From Chloroflexota bacterium (GTDB lineage Bacteria > Chloroflexota > FW602-bin22 > JACPRP01): a stretch of 64,000 nucleotides of DNA. This document shows, in pieces, positions 15,646-24,291 of this stretch (positions are counted from its first letter, which is position 1; each line of letters starts with the position of its first letter). The stretch spans positions 1 through 64,000 of the forward strand of contig JACQUC010000217.1 of assembly GCA_016210495.1 (NCBI GenBank). The letters run 5' to 3'. Both the position numbers and the translations under genes were made by a program. A model generated the notes under the pieces. The model ran no database searches. It had not been told where the DNA came from and saw nothing but the letters and a program-made list of their open reading frames with translations.

Positions 15646-17409
15646 ATGGAGGAGGAATTGGCAAGCGACGGACAGAACGGGCGCAAGGAGCTATGTGACG
15701 GGCCCAGTTTTCAGAGAGCGCTGGCGATGGCCGCCGTGTTGCTGGAGCAGCACGCTGCGGAAATAAACGCTCTGAACGTCTACCCGGTGCCCGACGGTGA
15801 CACGGGCACCAACATGTTGCTCACTATGCGATCAGCCGTGGCCGCGATGGAGCAATCCCCAGAAAAGAGTGTGGGCGCGCTGGCGCGGGCGGCAGCCCAC
15901 GGCGCTCTGATGGGCGCAAGAGGTAACTCCGGGGTCATCCTTTCGCAATTCCTCAAGGGGCTGGCCCAGGCCCTGGAGTTTAAGGCGGTCGTCGCGGCGC
16001 AGGACTTCGCGGAGGCGTTGGCCCAGGGAGCGGCCATGGCCTGCCTGGGCATCGTGCAGCCCGTCGAGGGTACCATGATCACTGTGGGCAAGGATGCTGC
16101 CGCTGCTGCGCTGTTGAGGGCAAAGGAAGACAGCGATGTAGTGTACGTCCTTCAGGGGACGGTGATTGCGGCCAGGGAATCTGTGGCCAGAACACCTCTC
16201 TTGCTCGACGTTTTGCGTGACGCCGGAGTCGTCGACGCCGGCGGCCAGGGCCTGTACCTTATTCTTGAAGGAATGCTGCGATGCCTGCGCGGCGAGATGT
16301 TAAACCCGACCGCGCCAGCCGACCAAGGCGCGCCAGTTGCCACGGACCCGATCGTCAACGCGGCCGCCAGGGCACCTCACGAGGAATCCTTTGGCTACTG
16401 CACGGAATTCCTGGTCGAAGGCCACGGTCTGGATCTGGAGCAAATACGGGCGCGTGTCGCGACTATGGGGGATTCCGCCATCGCCGTTGGCGACGAAAAC
16501 GTCGTGAGAGTTCACGTGCACACGACGCAACCGGGCCGTGTGGTCGAATACGGCACTCAGCTTGGCACTCTTCACCAGATAAAGATCGATAATATGGAGG
16601 ATCAGCACCCATCCCCCGACCCCCACGTCGAGGTGGGTCGGACGCTTCCCGTCACTGGCTCAGTCTCGTCGCTGCTCCCCGCGGGGCTGCGCGCGCCTCT
16701 TTCGAACGTCTCCGACCGGGGGATCGCGCCGATTCCGGGTGTTGGTCAATTGGCGGGCATCGCCACCGTAGCCGTGGTCCAGGGCGACGGACTCGAGGAC
16801 GTCTTGCGGGGCCTGGGGGTTATGTCCATCGTTCAGGGCGGGCAGACCATGAACCCGAGCACCGAGGATCTACTGGGGGCAGTGGAGGGGGTCTCATGCC
16901 AAGATGTCATTCTACTTCCCAACAACTGCAACGTCATCTTGGCCGCCAAGCAGGTGCAATCTCTCACCAGGAAGCACCTCGTCGTCGTTCCGACTGAGAC
17001 GGTTCCTCAGGGCATCGCCGCCCTTCTGGCGTTTAACTATCAGGCCGACCTCTCCACGAACGCGGTCGCGATGGAGCGGGCAGCGAAGGCCATTCGAACG
17101 GGCGAGACGACCGTCGCCGTTCGATCCGGAAAGTTCGACGGGCTAACCGTGTGCAAGGGACAGGTGCTTGGGCTTCTCGATGGTCGGTTGGTCGCCGTGG
17201 GAGACGACGACGAGGACGTGGTTCTCGATCTGCTCGAAAGGATGGAAGCGCACGCCCGCGAGATCATCACCATCTACTTTGGCCAAGACAAAAACCAGGA
17301 GCAAGCCCAGGTGCTGTGCCGGTCAGTTCGTCTCAGATTCCCGGCACAACAGGTTGAGTTGGTTTACGGCGGCCAACCGCACTATGGCTATGTCGTGTCC
17401 GCCGACTAG
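15646..17409 (+). CDS. fakA: DAK2/YloV family protein, fatty acid kinase subunit A
   Basis: FakA phosphorylates fatty acids presented by a FakB (DegV-type) partner so that they can enter phospholipid synthesis. The 587-residue protein has the dihydroxyacetone-kinase-like ATP site ALNVYPVPDGDTGTNM (about residues 41-56), AHGALMGARGNSGVILSQF and VVDAGGQGLYLI, followed by the central and C-terminal YloV domains with ILLPNNCNV and VPTETVPQGIAALLAFN. A degV gene follows after a repeat, completing a Fak pair. ATG 15646 lacks a ribosome site, whereas TTG 15658 has GGAGG at five bases, so the true start may be the TTG. Confidence 0.9.
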   Translation: MEEELASDGQNGRKELCDGPSFQRALAMAAVLLEQHAAEINALNVYPVPDGDTGTNMLLTMRSAVAAMEQSPEKSVGALARAAAHGALMGARGNSGVILSQFLKGLAQALEFKAVVAAQDFAEALAQGAAMACLGIVQPVEGTMITVGKDAAAAALLRAKEDSDVVYVLQGTVIAARESVARTPLLLDVLRDAGVVDAGGQGLYLILEGMLRCLRGEMLNPTAPADQGAPVATDPIVNAAARAPHEESFGYCTEFLVEGHGLDLEQIRARVATMGDSAIAVGDENVVRVHVHTTQPGRVVEYGTQLGTLHQIKIDNMEDQHPSPDPHVEVGRTLPVTGSVSSLLPAGLRAPLSNVSDRGIAPIPGVGQLAGIATVAVVQGDGLEDVLRGLGVMSIVQGGQTMNPSTEDLLGAVEGVSCQDVILLPNNCNVILAAKQVQSLTRKHLVVVPTETVPQGIAALLAFNYQADLSTNAVAMERAAKAIRTGETTVAVRSGKFDGLTVCKGQVLGLLDGRLVAVGDDDEDVVLDLLERMEAHAREIITIYFGQDKNQEQAQVLCRSVRLRFPAQQVELVYGGQPHYGYVVSAD

Positions 17410-17500
17410 ATTGGTTCTTGGTGCGAAGTGCAACAGCGTAGGGGCGAGGTTTCCTCGCCCTGGGGGCCGGGGCACGTCGTCGCAGCCGTTTCGCACTAGC
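17409..17500. repeat. MITE-like repeat, family A
   Basis: The left end TTGGTTCTTGGTGCGAAG and the right end GTTTCGCACTAG form an imperfect inverted pair around a core CGTAGGGGCGAGG-TTT-CCTCGCCC hairpin and a G-rich tract. It fills the fakA-degV gap. Similar ends occur near 24290 and 35424-35533. Confidence 0.7.
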
Positions 17501-17517
17501 TTAGAGGAGGTGGCGTT

Positions 17518-18357
17518 TTGCCCGGAGTGAGGGTTGTTACCGACAGCACCGCCGACGTTCCCCGAGATTTCGTCGAGAAACTGGAGATTTCGGTCGTTCC
17601 GCTTAGTGTGCATTTTGGGGCAGACACGTACCAAGATGGCATCGACTTGACCCCTGGCCAGTTCTTCCACCGACTCGAGAGCACGAGTGTTCTTCCTACC
17701 ACATCGCAGCCATCTGTCGGGGCGTTTCAGGAGGCTTACGGCCGACTGGGCGAAGCCGGCCACGACATAATCTCGATCCATCTCAGCTCGACTCTAAGCG
17801 GAACTTACAACTCCGCCTTGCTGGCCACTCAATCCTTGCCCCACCTTACCATCGAAGTGGTGGATTCGCGGTACGTTTCGATGGCTGTGGGCTGGTTAGT
17901 CATCGCGGCGGCGCAGGCTGCCTTGGAAGGAAATAGCCTGCCACAGATAGTGCTACTTGTTCGGAACATGATCCCTAGAGTTCGTTTGTTTGCCCTGCTG
18001 GATACGCTGGAATTCGTGCGGCGCGGTGGTAGAATAGGCAAAGCATCGGCGCTGCTCGGGTCGCTGCTCAACATCAAGCCGATCATTCTGGTGAGAGATG
18101 GAGAGGTCTGGCCTTCGGAGAAGGTACGCACCCGGCCAAAGGCACTGCGCAGACTTGTCGAGATGACTCAGGAGGCTGGGACTGTGGAGCGGCTGGCGGT
18201 TGTCCACTCAAACTGCCCCGACGAAGCCAACGAGTTGGCTGAAATCCTGGGCAGGGGAATGCCTCGAGAGAGAAAGATCGTCACGGAGATAGGGCCAGTG
18301 CTCGGCACCCACGTGGGGCCGGGCGCCATCGGCACGTGCTTCGTGTTGGCTGACTAG
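17518..18357 (+). CDS. DegV family fatty acid-binding protein (FakB-like)
   Basis: A 279-residue two-domain DegV protein that binds a fatty acid and presents it to FakA. Visible motifs are VVTDSTADVP (N-terminal loop with the Thr/Ser carboxylate ligands), TTSQPSVGAF, ISIHLSSTLSGTYNSA and DTLEFVRRGGRIGKASALLGSLLNIKPI. The last stretch is the DegV signature that contacts the ligand. TTG start with GAGGAGG seven bases upstream. It follows fakA after a repeat and precedes recG by four bases, so all three are probably one transcript. Confidence 0.92.
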   Translation: MPGVRVVTDSTADVPRDFVEKLEISVVPLSVHFGADTYQDGIDLTPGQFFHRLESTSVLPTTSQPSVGAFQEAYGRLGEAGHDIISIHLSSTLSGTYNSALLATQSLPHLTIEVVDSRYVSMAVGWLVIAAAQAALEGNSLPQIVLLVRNMIPRVRLFALLDTLEFVRRGGRIGKASALLGSLLNIKPIILVRDGEVWPSEKVRTRPKALRRLVEMTQEAGTVERLAVVHSNCPDEANELAEILGRGMPRERKIVTEIGPVLGTHVGPGAIGTCFVLAD

Positions 18358-18361
18358 CACG

Positions 18362-21040
18362 ATGATAGAAAAGCGCCCAATGGACGACATCCTGGACAAG
18401 CTGGCGAGGATCCTTAACCAGGAGAAGAAGCTGGGCTACCAGAACCGAGCAGTGCTTGGCGGCCTGGACCGCTTCCTGCGCAACTGGGCTGACGAGGCGA
18501 AGGCAAGAGCTGGGCTGCGCGCCGATGTCGATCGGGTGGACAGCGTCATCGCCCAGCTTGCAGACTACACGCAGAAGGGACATGAGGAGCGAGCGCAGCG
18601 GGTGAATATGGCGCTTGGTCTCCTTGGGCCGACCCAGGATGTCGTCCTGTCGTCTGATATGGCGGCGATACCCTCGTTGCCTCTCCACGACGTGAGCCAG
18701 TGGCCGCCCGTATCCGGCAATGGCGACGGTTCGTCGGCACCCCACGGGCACGGCGTCAGGGAGCGCGGCTACGGGGGGCGTGCGCGCAAGGACGCGGCTG
18801 GCATGTCGGATAAGCCAAACCGGATGGCAAGCCGGGCGAAGCCTTCCGCTGGCGCACCTCGACCAGACTCCTCACATCCAGACTACTCAAAGACCACGAA
18901 GCGAACCACCTCTGTTGGGCCGGAAGCAACCCTCCGGGCCCGGTATGAGCCGCCGGGCCTCGACTCCTCCGTGAGCTACCTCCAGGGTGTGGGTAGCAGC
19001 CAGACGACTCGTCTTCAACGCCTTGGCATCGTCTCGATTAGGGACCTCCTCTATCTCGTGCCTCGTCGCCACGTCGACTACAGTGTGATGAAGCGGATAA
19101 GGGAACTCACCGTGGGCGCAACCGAATCGGTGCTGGGCACGGTCTGGGAAGTCAAGACGGCGTCAGCACGCAGCGGGATGCCGGTGACAACCGCTACCGT
19201 GGCCGACGAGACAGGCACCCTTCAGGCCATCTGGTTCAACCAGCCGCACATTGGCAGGACGCTGGGAACGGGCAAGCAGATTGTCCTCAGCGGAAGGGTC
19301 GAGGAGAACCTGGGCAGACCACTTTTCAAGTCACCGGACTGGGAGGTGCCAGAAGCAGACGACCTGGTGCACACCGGTCGACTGGTCCCCATCTACCCCT
19401 TGACACAGGGCCTCACCCAGCGAGGCCTTCGCGTTCTTGTGAGACGCACACTGAATCGCTGGCTTCCTGAGATTCTGGATCACCTGCCGCTTCAACTCCA
19501 TAGAGACGCGGAGCTCTTGGATTTGCAGAGTGCGCTATCGCAGATACATTTCCCGGATAGCCAGCAGCTACTTGAGCGAGCCCAGCGACGATTGGCGTTC
19601 GACGAGTTGCTGTCGCTCCAATTGGGCGTTCTGCGGCGAAAAATGGAGTGGCAGGAGGACCAGCCGGGCTACGAGATGAACGTAAACGCCGAGCTTCTCG
19701 AATCATTTGTTGGCTCGCTGCCCTTTAGGCTGACAAAGGCTCAGGAGAGGGTGCGCGACGAGATACTGGCGGATATGCGCCAGCCTAAGCCCATGACACG
19801 ACTGCTCCAGGGCGAAGTGGGCTCGGGCAAGACGGCAGTGGCGGCCATGGCAATACTCGTGGCGTGGGCTAACGGATTTCAAAGCGTGCTCATGGCGCCG
19901 ACCGAGATCCTGGCCGAACAGCACTACAGGACGATTAGCATGCTTATGACAGTCTGCACGGGCGAAGAAGAGGCGTTGTTAGGGACCGGGCGCGGGCCGG
20001 GAGTTCGACTGCTGACTGGCAGTACGAAGAAGGCCGACAAAGACACTCTTCGCCGTGAAGTCGCGGCGGGAGGCATCGACGTGGTAGTGGGCACGCACGC
20101 CCTGATCCAGGAAGGAGTCGCCTTCGGGCGGCTTGGTCTGGTTATCGTGGACGAACAGCATCGCTTCGGCGTAATGCAGCGGGCGGCCTTACGCCAGAAG
20201 GGGCGCAACCCGCACCTCCTTGTGATGACCGCGACCCCTATTCCGCGCACTTTGGCGCTTACCCTGTGGGGTGATATGGATATCTCCATCATCGACGAGC
20301 TGCCGCCGGGCAGGCAAGAGATAAAGACCTACCTGCTGGGTCCGCAGCAGCGTCAGAAGGCGTACGAGTTCGTGCGCAAACAGGTGCATCTCGGCCGGCA
20401 GGCTTTCATCGTTTGCCCGCTGGTCGAGGAGTCCGAAAGGATAGAGGCCAAGGCGGCTACCGTGGAGTTTGAACGCCTGCGCAAGCGTGTGTTTCCGGAC
20501 TTAAAATTGGGCTTGCTGCATGGTAAAATGCACGCGTCGGAGAAGGATGTCGTGCTGAGCGACTTCCGGCAGCACGGGCTAGACATTCTGGTCTGCACCC
20601 CAGTGGTGGAAGTAGGCATTGACATCCCAAACGCCACCGTAATGATGGTGGAGGGGGCGGACCGGTTCGGCCTAGCGCAATTGCACCAGTTCAGAGGGCG
20701 CGTGGGCCGTGGCTCGGACAAGTCGTACTGCATGCTCTTAGCCGAATCTCCCTCAGCCGAATCCGAGGAGCGGCTCCAGGTGATCACGCAGACCCAGGAC
20801 GGCTTCGTGCTGGCTGAGGAGGATCTGAGACTTCGTGGGCCGGGGGAGTTTCTGGGAACCAGGCAGAGCGGGCTGCCAGACCTGAGGGTGGCCAAGCTCA
20901 GCGACGTGTCTATCCTTAGGCAGGCTCGCAGCATAGCCCTGGAACTGCTTTCGCGTGATCCGCTTCTTCGGCTACCCGAACACAAGCTCTTAGCGGAAAA
21001 AGTGGCTCGGTTCTGGCACGCGGAGGGCGGCCCCGTCTGA
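18362..21040 (+). CDS. recG: ATP-dependent DNA helicase RecG with long N-terminal extension
   Basis: RecG remodels stalled forks and branched DNA. The first 190 or so residues (DDILDKLARILNQEKKLGYQ, then a low-complexity Ser/Arg/Gly region) are additional to E. coli RecG. The wedge/OB domain follows with the helix-hairpin-helix-like LQGVGSSQTTRLQRLGI. Walker A is LLQGEVGSGKTAVA (about residue 484), the DEQH box is VIVDEQHRFG (about 595), then MTATPIPRTLAL and HQFRGRVGRG. Total is 892 residues. ATG 18362 or 18380 is possible and neither has a clear ribosome site. It starts four bases after degV. Confidence 0.95.
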   Translation: MIEKRPMDDILDKLARILNQEKKLGYQNRAVLGGLDRFLRNWADEAKARAGLRADVDRVDSVIAQLADYTQKGHEERAQRVNMALGLLGPTQDVVLSSDMAAIPSLPLHDVSQWPPVSGNGDGSSAPHGHGVRERGYGGRARKDAAGMSDKPNRMASRAKPSAGAPRPDSSHPDYSKTTKRTTSVGPEATLRARYEPPGLDSSVSYLQGVGSSQTTRLQRLGIVSIRDLLYLVPRRHVDYSVMKRIRELTVGATESVLGTVWEVKTASARSGMPVTTATVADETGTLQAIWFNQPHIGRTLGTGKQIVLSGRVEENLGRPLFKSPDWEVPEADDLVHTGRLVPIYPLTQGLTQRGLRVLVRRTLNRWLPEILDHLPLQLHRDAELLDLQSALSQIHFPDSQQLLERAQRRLAFDELLSLQLGVLRRKMEWQEDQPGYEMNVNAELLESFVGSLPFRLTKAQERVRDEILADMRQPKPMTRLLQGEVGSGKTAVAAMAILVAWANGFQSVLMAPTEILAEQHYRTISMLMTVCTGEEEALLGTGRGPGVRLLTGSTKKADKDTLRREVAAGGIDVVVGTHALIQEGVAFGRLGLVIVDEQHRFGVMQRAALRQKGRNPHLLVMTATPIPRTLALTLWGDMDISIIDELPPGRQEIKTYLLGPQQRQKAYEFVRKQVHLGRQAFIVCPLVEESERIEAKAATVEFERLRKRVFPDLKLGLLHGKMHASEKDVVLSDFRQHGLDILVCTPVVEVGIDIPNATVMMVEGADRFGLAQLHQFRGRVGRGSDKSYCMLLAESPSAESEERLQVITQTQDGFVLAEEDLRLRGPGEFLGTRQSGLPDLRVAKLSDVSILRQARSIALELLSRDPLLRLPEHKLLAEKVARFWHAEGGPV

Positions 21041-21042
21041 GT

Positions 21043-21080
21043 GTACGTGTGTCATATTCTGCAAGCTGGCGTACACTACC
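21043..21080. repeat. Remnant of a family B MITE end, inverted repeat after recG
   Basis: AGTGTACG and CGTACACT form an inverted pair around TTCTGCAAGCTGG. The right half matches the outer end of the repeats at 37875 and 56541 (TTTCTGCAATCnGGCGTACACTACC type), but the core is absent. It may also act as a hairpin after recG. Confidence 0.55.
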
Positions 21081-21094
21081 GGCAATCTTGTGGG

Positions 21095-21123
21095 TTGCGT
21101 ATCGCCTTGATCGGGTGTAGAAT
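21095..21123 (+). promoter_or_regulatory. Promoter of coaD
   Basis: TTGCGT (21095-21100) and TAGAAT (21118-21123) are separated by 17 bases. The predicted transcript start near 21130 leaves about 20 bases before the TTG start codon. Confidence 0.6.
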
Positions 21124-21149
21124 TCACACAGTTTGCAAGGGAGGAAGTC

Positions 21150-21668
21150 TTGACAATCGCGGTCTACCCTGGTAGCTTTGATCCGGTGACCAATGGTCAC
21201 CTTGATATCGCTGCACGAGCGGCCGCAATCTTCGACAGGCTGATCGTGGCCGTATACGACGCTCCAGCCAAAAACGTGCTCTTTTCGACGGAAGAGAGAG
21301 TAGCTCTATTCTCGGAGGCCGTTGCGGGGCTGGACAACGTCACCGTGACGAGCTTCAGCGGGCTTACGGTCGACTATGCCGCAAGCGCGAATGCCAAGGT
21401 GCTGGTTCGCGGCCTCCGCGCCATTTCCGACTTCGAGCTGGAGATGCAAATGGCTCTGCTCAACCGCAAGATGTCGCCAGCGCTGGAAGTGGTATGTCTG
21501 ATGACCAGCCTGCAATACAGCTTTCTCAGCTCGAGCATAATCAAGGAAATCGCCAGCCTGGGTGGGTGCATCGATGGGCTTGTGCCTCAGCACGTGGCCA
21601 AGGAACTGAACCGGAAGTACGAGAAGTTGAGGGCTGCCGCTCCGATTCCAAGGTACTTGAGCAGTTGA
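21150..21668 (+). CDS. coaD: Pantetheine-phosphate adenylyltransferase
   Basis: Transfers AMP from ATP to 4'-phosphopantetheine, the penultimate CoA step. The 172-residue nucleotidyltransferase has YPGSFDPVTNGHLDI with the TxGH-type motif, LVRGLRAISDFELEMQMA and the SSSIIKE signature, with YSFLSSS. TTG start with GGGAGG five bases before. It has its own promoter and overlaps the next frame by one base at TGATG. Together with coaX and coaBC near the window start, three CoA pathway genes are present but unlinked in transcription. Confidence 0.96.
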   Translation: MTIAVYPGSFDPVTNGHLDIAARAAAIFDRLIVAVYDAPAKNVLFSTEERVALFSEAVAGLDNVTVTSFSGLTVDYAASANAKVLVRGLRAISDFELEMQMALLNRKMSPALEVVCLMTSLQYSFLSSSIIKEIASLGGCIDGLVPQHVAKELNRKYEKLRAAAPIPRYLSS

Positions 21669-21697
21669 TGCGGGTCGGAGGTCGGGGAAGGGGGGAA

Positions 21698-22237
21698 GTG
21701 GCCATCGACGTATTACATCTGATCGACCGGCTGGAGTCGCTCGTGACCTCGGGGGTGCGAATCCCTTTGTCTTCCAAGTCCCTCATCGACGAGCAGGAGT
21801 TCCTGGACATTGTCGACCAACTGCGGGTGGCGATACCAGACGAAATAAAGCAGGCCAATCGCGTGAATTCCGAGAGGGAAAATGTCATCGGTCACGCCAA
21901 ATCCGAAGCCGACAAAATAGTATCAAACGCTCAGGAGCAGGCAGCCTTTATGCTGAAGGATAGCGAACTCGTAAACTCAGCGCAGCAGCGTGCGCAGTCT
22001 GTGCTGGCAGAGGCCGAGCGCAGGGCGGAGGAGATTCGCGTCGGGGCGGATTCCTACGCTTTGGACGTGCTTTCGGGATTGGAGAACGAGCTTACCAGAC
22101 TGTTGGCCCAGGTCAGAAAGGGAAGGGCCTCGCTAGAGCGCACCGTCAAAGAGAGCCCACGCAAAGATACCCGTCAGCCTGACGTGGCGACGTCCGCGAG
22201 GGCCCCTATTCGTGAGAGCTATCGTGTGATCGAGTGA
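21698..22237 (+). CDS. DivIVA/SepIVA-like coiled-coil protein
   Basis: A 179-residue protein starting MAIDVLHLIDRLESLVTSG, then a long charged coiled coil (about residues 45-150: ANRVNSERENVIGHAKSEAD, ARRAEEIR-type heptads) and a disordered tail. The neighbourhood coaD / coiled coil / DUF177 / rpmF is also seen in Actinobacteria, where the related coiled-coil gene is sepIVA, a division and envelope-growth factor. A similar role is inferred from context and shape, not from a catalytic motif. GTG 21698 is chosen for its AAGGGGGGAA site; ATG 21668 would overlap the coaD stop. Confidence 0.7.
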   Translation: MAIDVLHLIDRLESLVTSGVRIPLSSKSLIDEQEFLDIVDQLRVAIPDEIKQANRVNSERENVIGHAKSEADKIVSNAQEQAAFMLKDSELVNSAQQRAQSVLAEAERRAEEIRVGADSYALDVLSGLENELTRLLAQVRKGRASLERTVKESPRKDTRQPDVATSARAPIRESYRVIE

Positions 22238-22312
22238 CGCCGAGCCTCTATGGACCGCTGCCTGGGCTCCCGGATCAGCCTTTCGCAGCTAGTGAACTGC
22301 CGATTGAATGCC

Positions 22313-22342
22313 TTGACACCGAAGCTTTCGGTTGCCTATACT
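22313..22342 (+). promoter_or_regulatory. Strong promoter of the DUF177-rpmF unit
   Basis: TTGACA (22313-22318) and TATACT (22337-22342) are 18 bases apart, the closest match to consensus in this part of the window. The spacer contains CCGAA-GCT-TTCGG, a small perfect inverted repeat that could be an operator. The transcript would start near 22349. Confidence 0.7.
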
Positions 22343-22377
22343 TAGATTGTCTTTGCCCAGTACATACAGGTAATACG

Positions 22378-22911
22378 ATGAGATTCAATGTCGCACAGTT
22401 GCTGAAGTCCGGCATCGGCTCGACGCGTGAGTACGATATTTCAGACGATAGCATCGAGTTAGAAGATGCCAAGGTTGTGTCTCCTTGTCGGGGGCATGTC
22501 AAGCTAACCCGGGTGCTAGCCGGCATCCTGGTCGATGCGTCAATAGTCGTGACGATAACGCTGTCCTGCAGCCGATGCCTAGAAGATTTGGCCTACCAGT
22601 TGGAAATCCGGTTCAGCGAGGAGTTCGAGCCGACGGTGGACGTCCTCACCGGAGTGCGGCTGGAATTGCCCGACGACAGCGGTGCGTTCACCATCGACGA
22701 GAACCACATACTTGATCTGACCCGTGCGGCACAGGAGTATGGGGTGCTCGCTCTGCCGATGCAGCCTCTGTGCCGTCCCGATTGCGCTGGCCTGTGTCCC
22801 GAATGCGGGCACAACCGCAACCTGGGTTCCTGCAAGTGTACGGTGGGTGATGTAGACAGTCGTCTGGCTGTCTTGCAGAGTCTCCTGGAGGGACAGCGCG
22901 AGGAAAGCTGA
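22378..22911 (+). CDS. DUF177 (YceD-type) protein
   Basis: A 177-residue protein beginning MRFNVAQLLKSGIGSTREYDI. DUF177 proteins lie next to rpmF in most bacteria and are linked to 23S rRNA maturation. CSRCLEDLAYQLEI and the C-terminal CRPDCAGLCPECGHN with CKC are the family's cysteine motifs, probably zinc-binding. The start is set by the consensus promoter at 22313-22342, which rules out the longer frame from GTG 22234. rpmF follows. Confidence 0.9.
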   Translation: MRFNVAQLLKSGIGSTREYDISDDSIELEDAKVVSPCRGHVKLTRVLAGILVDASIVVTITLSCSRCLEDLAYQLEIRFSEEFEPTVDVLTGVRLELPDDSGAFTIDENHILDLTRAAQEYGVLALPMQPLCRPDCAGLCPECGHNRNLGSCKCTVGDVDSRLAVLQSLLEGQREES

Positions 22912-22988
22912 GGTTGCACAACAAGAATTCCCGCCGCATCCGCTTGAGACTGGAGCGGGCTAAACCATACGAAGGGAGTTGCATCAAA

Positions 22989-23189
22989 TTGGGAGCTGTA
23001 CCAAAAAGAAAGATATCCAAGTCTCGCCAGGGTGAGCGCCGAAGCCACCTGCACCTGGGCCCACTGGCTTTGGTGGATTGCCCTCAGTGCCATCGGCCCA
23101 GGCTGCCCCATAGGGCCTGCCGCGCTTGCGGCTACTACAAAGGTATGGAGATCCTGAAAACCAAGACCGCCAAGAAAGAGAAGAAGTAG
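22989..23189 (+). CDS. rpmF: 50S ribosomal protein L32
   Basis: A 66-residue basic ribosomal protein starting with TTG: MGAVPKRKISKSRQGERRSH, the L32 opening. Zinc ligands are in VDCPQCHRPRLPHRACRACG (two CxxC pairs). A GGGAG site lies ten bases before the start. It follows DUF177 in the conserved yceD-rpmF order, but plsX does not follow; nusB comes next after 127 bases. Confidence 0.95.
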   Translation: MGAVPKRKISKSRQGERRSHLHLGPLALVDCPQCHRPRLPHRACRACGYYKGMEILKTKTAKKEKK

Positions 23190-23316
23190 TAGCTCGAGGC
23201 GGCGAGAGCTTGCCTGATGGAGGAGGGAGAGCCGACGGTGTCACCTGCGGGCAGGACACCTTCATCCCACTCTTCAGGTCGCGTGGACGTCTCGTACCCT
23301 CGACGTCCCACAGGGA

Positions 23317-23757
23317 ATGGAAAATGCTGCGACGCTTGGGGTTACGGTGTTTGGCACTAGGCGGCAGGCGAGGATAGTCGCCCTGCAAACGTTGTATGAA
23401 TTTGATACGGTAAGGCATCCTCCCGGGGACATCCTTCAGCGCCATCTGGAAGAAGCGCAGTTGCCACCGGAAGTGGAGCAGTTCGCCAGCCACTTGGTTG
23501 CAGGCGTGCTTCGCAACCTCGAGCAAATAGACAATGCGATTCAGAAGGCAGCGCCAGCGTGGCCGCTCGACCAGATGGCCAAGATGGACAAGAACGTCCT
23601 GCGTATTGCAATTTTTGAGATTTTATTTGATAATAGAGCGACCCCGGTCAAGGCTGTGATCAACGAGGCAGTGGAGCTGGCTAAACTGTTCGGCAGCGAT
23701 GCTTCGAGCAAGTTCGTTAACGGCGTGCTGGGGACAGTTGTATTAAAGAACGCGTGA
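23317..23757 (+). CDS. nusB: Transcription antitermination factor NusB
   Basis: A 146-residue all-alpha RNA-binding protein that joins NusE on the boxA of rRNA transcripts. Typical features are [16 protein letters not shown] near residue 15, the middle [34 protein letters not shown] written across residues 72-105, and [27 protein letters not shown] at the end. ATG 23317 has only a weak GGGA site; a GTG at 23344 is an alternative. acpP follows after 82 bases. Confidence 0.95.
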   Translation: MENAATLGVTVFGTRRQARIVALQTLYEFDTVRHPPGDILQRHLEEAQLPPEVEQFASHLVAGVLRNLEQIDNAIQKAAPAWPLDQMAKMDKNVLRIAIFEILFDNRATPVKAVINEAVELAKLFGSDASSKFVNGVLGTVVLKNA

Positions 23758-23839
23758 GGGGAAGTTCGCAAGGGTCGTTGCGCAATCGCGACGGCTTTCT
23801 TGGCAGCGCAATTGCATCAGATTGCGGGAAGGAGGTTAC

Positions 23840-24082
23840 ATGATGGCAGCGTCGACTCTCGAGCGCTTGAAGAAGATTATCGTCGATCAGCTAGGCGTGG
23901 AGGAGGATGAAGTCGTACCGACGGCGTCTTTTGTCGAAGACTTGAACGCCGACTCGTTGGATCTCGTTGAGCTCATAATGTCTCTGGAGGAGGAGTTCGG
24001 TATGGAGATCTCTGACGAGGAAGCCGAAAATATCAAGACCGTTCAAGATGCTGTTGACTACATAAGCGAGCACCTCGAGTAG
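23840..24082 (+). CDS. acpP: Acyl carrier protein
   Basis: An 80-residue acidic four-helix carrier of fatty acid synthesis. The serine modified with 4'-phosphopantetheine is in [15 protein letters not shown] (about residue 39). AAGGAGG lies six bases before ATG 23840; ATG 23843 is next to it. The CoA made by the coa genes supplies its prosthetic group, and FakA/DegV feed the same lipid pathway. A rho-independent terminator follows at once. Confidence 0.97.
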   Translation: MMAASTLERLKKIIVDQLGVEEDEVVPTASFVEDLNADSLDLVELIMSLEEEFGMEISDEEAENIKTVQDAVDYISEHLE

Positions 24083-24117
24083 TCGGAAGCTCAAGCGTCA
24101 ATGAAAACCGAACCCTG

Positions 24118-24162
24118 GCAGACCCGGGCTGCCAGACTGGCGCGTATCGGGTCTGCTTTTTT
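24118..24162 (+). terminator. Rho-independent terminator after acpP
   Basis: GCAGACCCG (24118-24126) pairs with CGGGTCTGC (24148-24156) and six T follow. The loop is 21 bases and contains an internal GCCAG/CTGGC pair that can extend the structure. Confidence 0.85.
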
Positions 24163-24210
24163 GCGTGTTTGACGCGGGGCGTCGCAGACACGCAAAAAGC
24201 AAATCCGTAG

Positions 24211-24290
24211 GGGCGGACGTCTCTGAACGTCTCTGTCCGCCCGGGGGTGGGGCGGGGCACCGCCACAATTTCGCACCGAAAACCAACCTG
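24211..24290. repeat. MITE-like repeat, family A, before tatC
   Basis: CGTAGGGGCGGAC is followed by a stem GGGCGGAC/GTCCGCCC, a G-rich tract and the right end TTTCGCACCGAAAACCAACC, which is the inverted counterpart of the left end at 17411. No matching left end is visible. Confidence 0.65.
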
Positions 24291-24291
24291 G

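Noticed and set aside
15658..17409. Replacing the fakA start by TTG 15658
   Set aside because: The GGAGG spacing favours it, but ATG 15646 is in frame with the same leader and I cannot decide, so both are stated.
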